A stretch of 64,000 nt of DNA. It comes from Lithospermum erythrorhizon. Taxonomy: Eukaryota > Streptophyta > Magnoliopsida > Boraginales > Boraginaceae. Under the pieces are notes generated by a model, which did not search any database, was not told the origin of the DNA, and saw only the letters and a program-made list of their open reading frames with translations. The position numbers and the translations under genes are program-made. The stretch spans positions 558,001 through 622,000 of the forward strand of contig JADFUC010001296.1 in NCBI GenBank assembly GCA_019722365.1, written 5' to 3'. Positions within the stretch are counted from its first letter, which is position 1. Each line of letters begins with the position of its first letter. This document shows positions 58,831-64,000 of this stretch, piece by piece.

Positions 58831-60960
58831 TATTAGTAGCTTTCTAACGATTTAATCCATAATAATGTCACATTTGATGTGTTTTGCTTCCCAAATTAAT
58901 GGAGCCGTGAAACTCTAAATAGAATTATACATTAAAACTTAGAAGGACTGGAGTAGTCATGATCATATAAATTTCTAAATACAAGTCATCGTACATCAAT
59001 ACCTTAATCTATATATTATACTCCGTAGTAAGGAAATAGCTTAATATCGTGATTAAATTGAAATAGGTATTTTCGGATGTCAAAAATTCCACGACCATAT
59101 ATAGTCTGGTGAGAAGAAGAAAGAGAAAGTGCCTCTATTTTGACCACAATAGACCTCATCATCGAATGGCAATTTAAAATTTTAAGGTATAGCTCAATTG
59201 ATAAATAAATTGAGTGTTAAGTAGGAGCATTATAGCCTATTCATACAGTGTGGGTTCGAGTTACGCAAGTAATAGAATTTTGTATTGAAATGGTTTAAAG
59301 GAAAGCTCAGGTAACTGATCAGTTGTGGAAGGATTTCAACCTTTTTTATGAAATGAGGCGGGAGAAAAAGAAGGTATGTTGACAGCTATCCTATGCCTAT
59401 CTTTATCTTTGTCTATATTCGGATTGGGCCAATCGATCCATACCAAAAAAAATCTAAGAAAAATGTGGGTCCCGTAAATATAGGCTCCTATCTTTTTCTT
59501 GTCAAATTTGACTTTTTTACAATGCATTCTGGTGAAATTTTAGAAGGCACCAAAACTATGCTTCGGTAAGGCTACATCCTACCAATCAGAGCTTAGAGGA
59601 TAACGAGGTTCATGTAGAAGCTTACACAAGTTTTATAAGCGAAATACTTATACGAATATAATTATATTGTCATATTTTCAAATTATTCAATTGTAATTCA
59701 TAATTCAATAAATCTATCATTAAGTTGGTTATTTTAATTTTTAAAAGAGTAAAATGATAGATTTGCCCATCTTTTAACTTGACCGTTGGATCAAAAATTT
59801 ACTCAAAAAGATGATCTAACATTGAAAACTCACAACCTTGTTATCAAACCGCTTTCATCCATGTTTTTCTATAGTTCTATTTGAAACTATTCCAGCTAAC
59901 ACCTCGGTTTAACTAGAATCAAGTCTCAACCAATATCCCGGTTTAATTAGAAGAACCGATTGGAACTTATTATTGGAATAAAAAAATAACGAATCGGGTA
60001 ATATTATTGGTCCGCTCCGCATACACCTATAATTAAATAATACTAATCTAATGCGTCAACAAGCACGGATTATCGACCAAAAACTTAGACTTCATGGTAT
60101 AAGCGTAATCCCAAGCAACCATTATGCAAGCCGATGATTTATTAAGATATGTACGATAATAAATCAAGCTTATTTAGTTTCAAATAATATATAAATAAAA
60201 CTACAAGATTCACAATATATTATCCTTTCGTAAATAATAAAACGTATTTCTAACTAAAAACTATTTCAAGATATCGATGTATAACTTAGCCTTAGATATT
60301 TAAAAAATATTATCTTTATTTGATATATTATCTTTCAAGAAATAATTGAAATTTATTCTATTTAAACGTTATAGCTTATTTAGTATGGTATAAGAAATGG
60401 ATAACAAATATAAGATTCATTAATATATAAAGTGTTGTTTCAGATCAAATAATATATTATTAAAGAAAAATATTCATATTACAAAGTAGTGTATTCTAGT
60501 TATTTTTAATTATATTATTAAAATAATATAGCTATTAAAGAGAAATATTCATATATTACAAAAGTAATAATACTATATTCTAGTTATTTTAATTATACGG
60601 TGAAAGTTGTTATTTAATGTTATTTCAACGATATGGAAAGAGCATGAGATATTTATATAGTATTGAACAATATATGAATAAAAGCATTAGATGCATCAAT
60701 ATATTATTTAAATAATTGAAGACTTTATTATTTAAAGAATAATATGTGTAATTGTACTAAAATGTAACATTAAGCAAATTGTATAAGTAAATTAAAAGAA
60801 TTTACATACAATCTTATTACTTTGTTATATAGCTATAAATATTATTCGTTTAACAATATAGTATTTAACTCAAAACTTTATCGATGATAATTTGAAATAT
60901 TATCATATGCAAATAAATTATATTTAAGTAGATGACTACATTAAGAAGTATAACATTTAA
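58831..60960. other. Intergenic, AT-rich
   Basis: No gene seen. Contains a SINE-like box pair (59187-59260) and an imperfect duplication of about 65 bp near 60467 and 60530 (TTAAAGA.AAATATTCATAT...TATTCTAGTTATTTT). Confidence 0.5.
59187..59262 (+). mobile_element. SINE-like head (A and B boxes)
   Basis: TAGCTCAATTGATAAATA followed about 55 nt later by GGGTTCGAGTTACG, similar in layout to SINE 2 at 50349. No clear tail or target duplication was found. Confidence 0.4.
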
Positions 60961-60971
60961 CACTAAGTGGT

Positions 60972-61045
60972 AAATTGGTTTAATGGTTAGTGTCTTGCAT
61001 TTTTATCTCTGGATGCCCATGCTCAAACCTCATGTGTTTCACAAT
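60972..61045 (+). mobile_element. SINE-like head, weak
   Basis: TTGGTTTAATGGTTAGTG (A-box-like) and TGCTCAAACCTC (degenerate B box) about 35 nt apart. Weak support only. Confidence 0.28.
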
Positions 61046-61249
61046 ATTATTTTTGGATACAAAAACTCACAAGCGCTTATTACTACTTCTATTTTTTATT
61101 CAAAAAACTCACAAGGCCCATTACTATTTAACGCTGCAATCGCTATTATTTACCATTTGACCTGCCCGCCCAATCACGTGTGGCTTAGTGGGCCGAGGCC
61201 GAATTCAACTAAAGGAATCTAGACGCTCTAACTACCACTAAGGCTGTGA

Positions 61250-62600
61250 AATATCCATTAGATCGATTTGCACTCAACGCCAGTTTCCAACGAATCGGCT
61301 CGCCTTAAGGATCGAACCGAGCCGCCCGTGTCATTAAGTTCGACGGGTTTAAGGCCCTTTAACAAACCGCCCGACCCGCCTCGTTATGGAATACTTGGTA
61401 CTTATTCGGGTTCGACACCAGTATTGAGGCCGACGTGGTATCGCTTCTCAGATAAACGCACCAATGCTTCAACAGCTTATCAATTTTTTTTGCACTAAAC
61501 GTCCCACCGTGTAATTCTAACGGTGTACCGTTTATGACAATAAAAATTTTGAAAATTGATGACAAATTGAACAAATAACATTTCTAATTTAAATAACGAC
61601 GGCTATCAGCTCAAATAAGAAGTCTACATACAATAGGCATTTTCTCACAACAATTGATACCGTAGGAACGGACAATGAAACGATACAATGATTACGCTCT
61701 CAAATTGCCTCATGATTTAAACCTAAAGCTACAAGTCATCACATTCTATGTCGCGACGCTCCACAAATCTGCCAGTCATCCATCCGTGAAGCAAACATGA
61801 TTTGCTCGTTACTCATCCTCGAACATTCCATTTTTAATTTTGACATCACGAAGCTCGCCATCCATAGCTACTTTACACCTCACCGGCTATAAAAACACGC
61901 TCGAATCCAAGCGAGGTACTGAGCCTTTCTTGGCATACCTAATCTACAATAATCTCTGAAAATCCTCTGCCACGGCACTCCTTCCGAATTCTTTCTGGAG
62001 GCATAAAGGAACAATATGCTAATAAACAATCAGAATTGATTAAGTTAATAGCCATATTATCGATCAAGAAAAATGCTCTATTTATAGATCCAAGAAAAAT
62101 GCTTTCTGATCAACTTAGCAAAAACGGTACCACGTTGGGGATCCCAACAACAAATTTCCAACGGTTACAAATAAGTAACGGCTACTTTATGGATTAACGC
62201 AGTAATGCTTATCAAACTACCACGTTTAGTCCCAACGCTCCTTTAATGCTACTTTTGTACTAAATGCTGCATCGCTTTCCCCGTAAAATGTGTGTACAAT
62301 ACACCACGGAGACCTCTATAAAAGGCCAATACCATTCTTCGTTTCACAACTCACAATCATTTCTAAGCAATTACAATACTTACAATCACTATCTAAGCAA
62401 TTACACTGCTCATTATTTATTTTTTAATTGAAGTCTAAGGATTCATCTAAATCTACAAGGATTCCTTCTCGTTGTGGGTTGTTCGCTGTAATTCCTGGGT
62501 TCGGTATAATCTATCATCTTTTTATAATTGTGCCATTTGTTCTTCTAAATTAATGGTATCAAAACGTAGTCTTGGTAAAATGTTCAGCGATATCAAAGGC
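61250..62600. other. Region upstream of the hAT relic
   Basis: GC-richer than flanks in places; no host gene recognised. TCTATAAAAGG at 62316 followed by a spacer to the ATG at 62607 could be the element's own promoter and leader. Confidence 0.45.
62316..62326 (+). promoter_or_regulatory. Possible TATA box of the hAT element
   Basis: TCTATAAAAGG about 290 bp before the transposase ATG, preceded by GGAGACC. Confidence 0.4.
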
Positions 62601-62606
62601 TAAAAG

Positions 62607-64000
62607 ATGTCTAATGATTTTGTTAATCTAGAGGATGATAATCAAATGGATGAATTACCCCTAATTAATTCTCAATCTAGTGCTACGTATACTACTAATG
62701 AAAGGAAAAAAAGGTCATGGATTTGGCAACATTTTGTGGTTGACCGTGAAAATTAAAAAGCAACTTCAGGTATCAGGTGCTCTATCATGAAAACGGGCGG
62801 AGATAAAGGAGGAATCATCATCTTTCTAGACACTTATTAAGTCATAAGATCACTAAGGATGGCGGAAGCGGGGGTTGAGACATATGAAATTATTACCCAA
62901 ACCGCGCTAACTTTTTTTTTTTTAATATTTTGGCTTAGAAGATGGAAACTACGAAATTTGTAATGTAGTTCTTTGCCTTTTAATCATTGCGATGGATGCA
63001 TGCCAATTAATTGATTAAAAAGTCGTTAATCCTCGAGCCAACCGTATTCCTATCTATTTTAAAGTAACTTTGCCTTATAAAAATTTGTTTGACTAATGAT
63101 ATTGCCGTTTTTACGGATTTTTGATATAATGTGCAATATGTCATTGGATTGATAAAGATCGGGGTTTTACAAAGGAGAATTATTTTATTCAAATTATATG
63201 TATACTCAGATGTGACGAAGATTACAAATATATGAACAAGATTGCTTCAATTTCATTTGATAACGCTGCCTCGCTAATAACGCTTTCTAAATTTGAAAAA
63301 ATTAAAGATGTCAATTAAACTCGATTTTAGTGAACTTTTTCACGTTAGATGTTTAGGTCACTGCCTTCCATTAGTTGCTAAAGATAAAATAAAAAGTTGT
63401 TTAGGATGAATTTATTTTACCAATTCGTAAGACCATTAATTTTGTTGTTAATGGAGGGGGGGGTAAGAAAAATAAATATAAAATTGGTCATGGGGCTTCC
63501 TGGGTAGAAAGTTTAGGGAAATTAATTTTTGATTGTGAAACTGTGATGGACCCCGACTCACGATCTACTACTGCGTATATACGTATGAAGAACCGATCAT
63601 TTTATGAGAAGCATGCTAAGGTTGGTGAATATTATGTGCCGCTCACATATAGTAATTGTAAATATTGTTATGAATTGCTTAAGTTCCGAGAGCCGATTAA
63701 AGATTATACTAAATTTTTTTCAACTCAATATCATCCAAACATTCATCTTTTTTTAGAATGTGTTGTTAATCTTTTCATTCATATGACTAAACATAGAGAT
63801 GAATATTTTGTTAGAGTTCTGAATATGGAAGATAAGTTTTTAAAATATTTTCATCGAGATCACATGGCTATGCAATTAAGCAATAATGATCCTAATTTTA
63901 AATTAAGAGTTTTCATTTTTACTTAGACGCTGCTTATGATGCTTTAATACTATTTAATCCCGAACTAAAGAATTTTGATGTTAGAAATATAAAGCATGGA
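62607..64000 (+). pseudogene. hAT-family transposase, broken and cut by window end
   Basis: Starts MSNDFVNLEDDNQMDE. The BED zinc-finger start KKRSWIWQHFVVD follows and then a stop after 49 codons. Later pieces are in different frames: NKIASISFDNAAS (63237) with the D-N of the RNase H-like core, FHVRCLGHCLPLVAKDKIK (about 63335-63395), and the open frame 63543-63926 with FYEKHAKVGEYYVPLTYSN, LECVVNLFIHMTKHRDEYF and NMEDKFLKYF. This is the usual N-to-C order of RICESLEEPER/Ac-like plant transposases. The beginning of the C-terminal dimerisation region shows beyond 63926. At least four stops or shifts make it non-functional; the 3' end lies outside the window. Confidence 0.85.

Overview
The window is nuclear DNA of a flowering plant, almost certainly a eudicot. 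It is AT-rich, its genes have GT-AG introns, and they encode plant-specific regulators: a GRF with a miR396 site, an AINTEGUMENTA-like AP2 factor, and an RWP-RK domain. The space between genes is filled with plant mobile elements (a Tat-like Ty3/gypsy element, Stowaway-like MITEs, tRNA-derived SINEs, an A-tailed retroposon, a hAT relic and a long-TIR element). I cannot fix the genus from sequence alone.

Layout. 1-9.9 kb has no intact gene. It holds a decayed element framed by direct repeats (about 4.34-6.25 kb) and a broken minus-strand DUF688-like gene (7861-8277). 9.93-10.65 kb carries an RWP-RK (RKD-like) gene fragment. 12108-15316 (minus) is a four-exon GRF transcription factor with QLQ and WRC domains and a miR396 site. 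18947-20881 (plus) is a two-exon, two-RRM hnRNP-like protein. 21.67-23.6 kb is a diverged tandem duplication of about 1 kb. 26.1-29.7 kb has MITEs and a short A-tailed retroposon with a perfect 22-bp target-site duplication. 30222-34038 (plus) is an AIL6/PLETHORA3-like gene with two AP2 domains. 36.24-37.85 kb is a possible lone LTR. 38400-49088 is a decayed 10.7-kb Tat-like gypsy element on the minus strand with a PBS, a PPT, recognisable gag/PR/RT/RNase H/second RNase H/INT pieces and an opposite-strand extra ORF. 49.1-52 kb holds a 69-bp exact tandem duplication, two different SINEs with their target-site duplications, and a long-TIR element. 53.7-58.8 kb is a nest of AT-rich repeats with AAT arrays and MITEs. 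From 62.6 kb to the window end is a broken hAT transposase.

The two transcription factor genes belong to families that both promote organ growth by cell proliferation, and they lie about 15 kb apart; a functional link is only inference. Both show a problem at one splice junction. In the GRF, the WRC exon is preceded by GCAT instead of GCAG, next to a duplicated copy that keeps GCAG. In the AIL gene, the 9-nt micro-exon region has a donor one base short and no AG before the next exon, where a second micro-exon-like string is fused directly to it. These may be assembly errors, allele defects or unusual splicing. I found no clearly new biological system. The most unusual items are these junctions, the antisense ORF in the gypsy element, the neighbouring SINE pair and the tandem and dispersed repeats.
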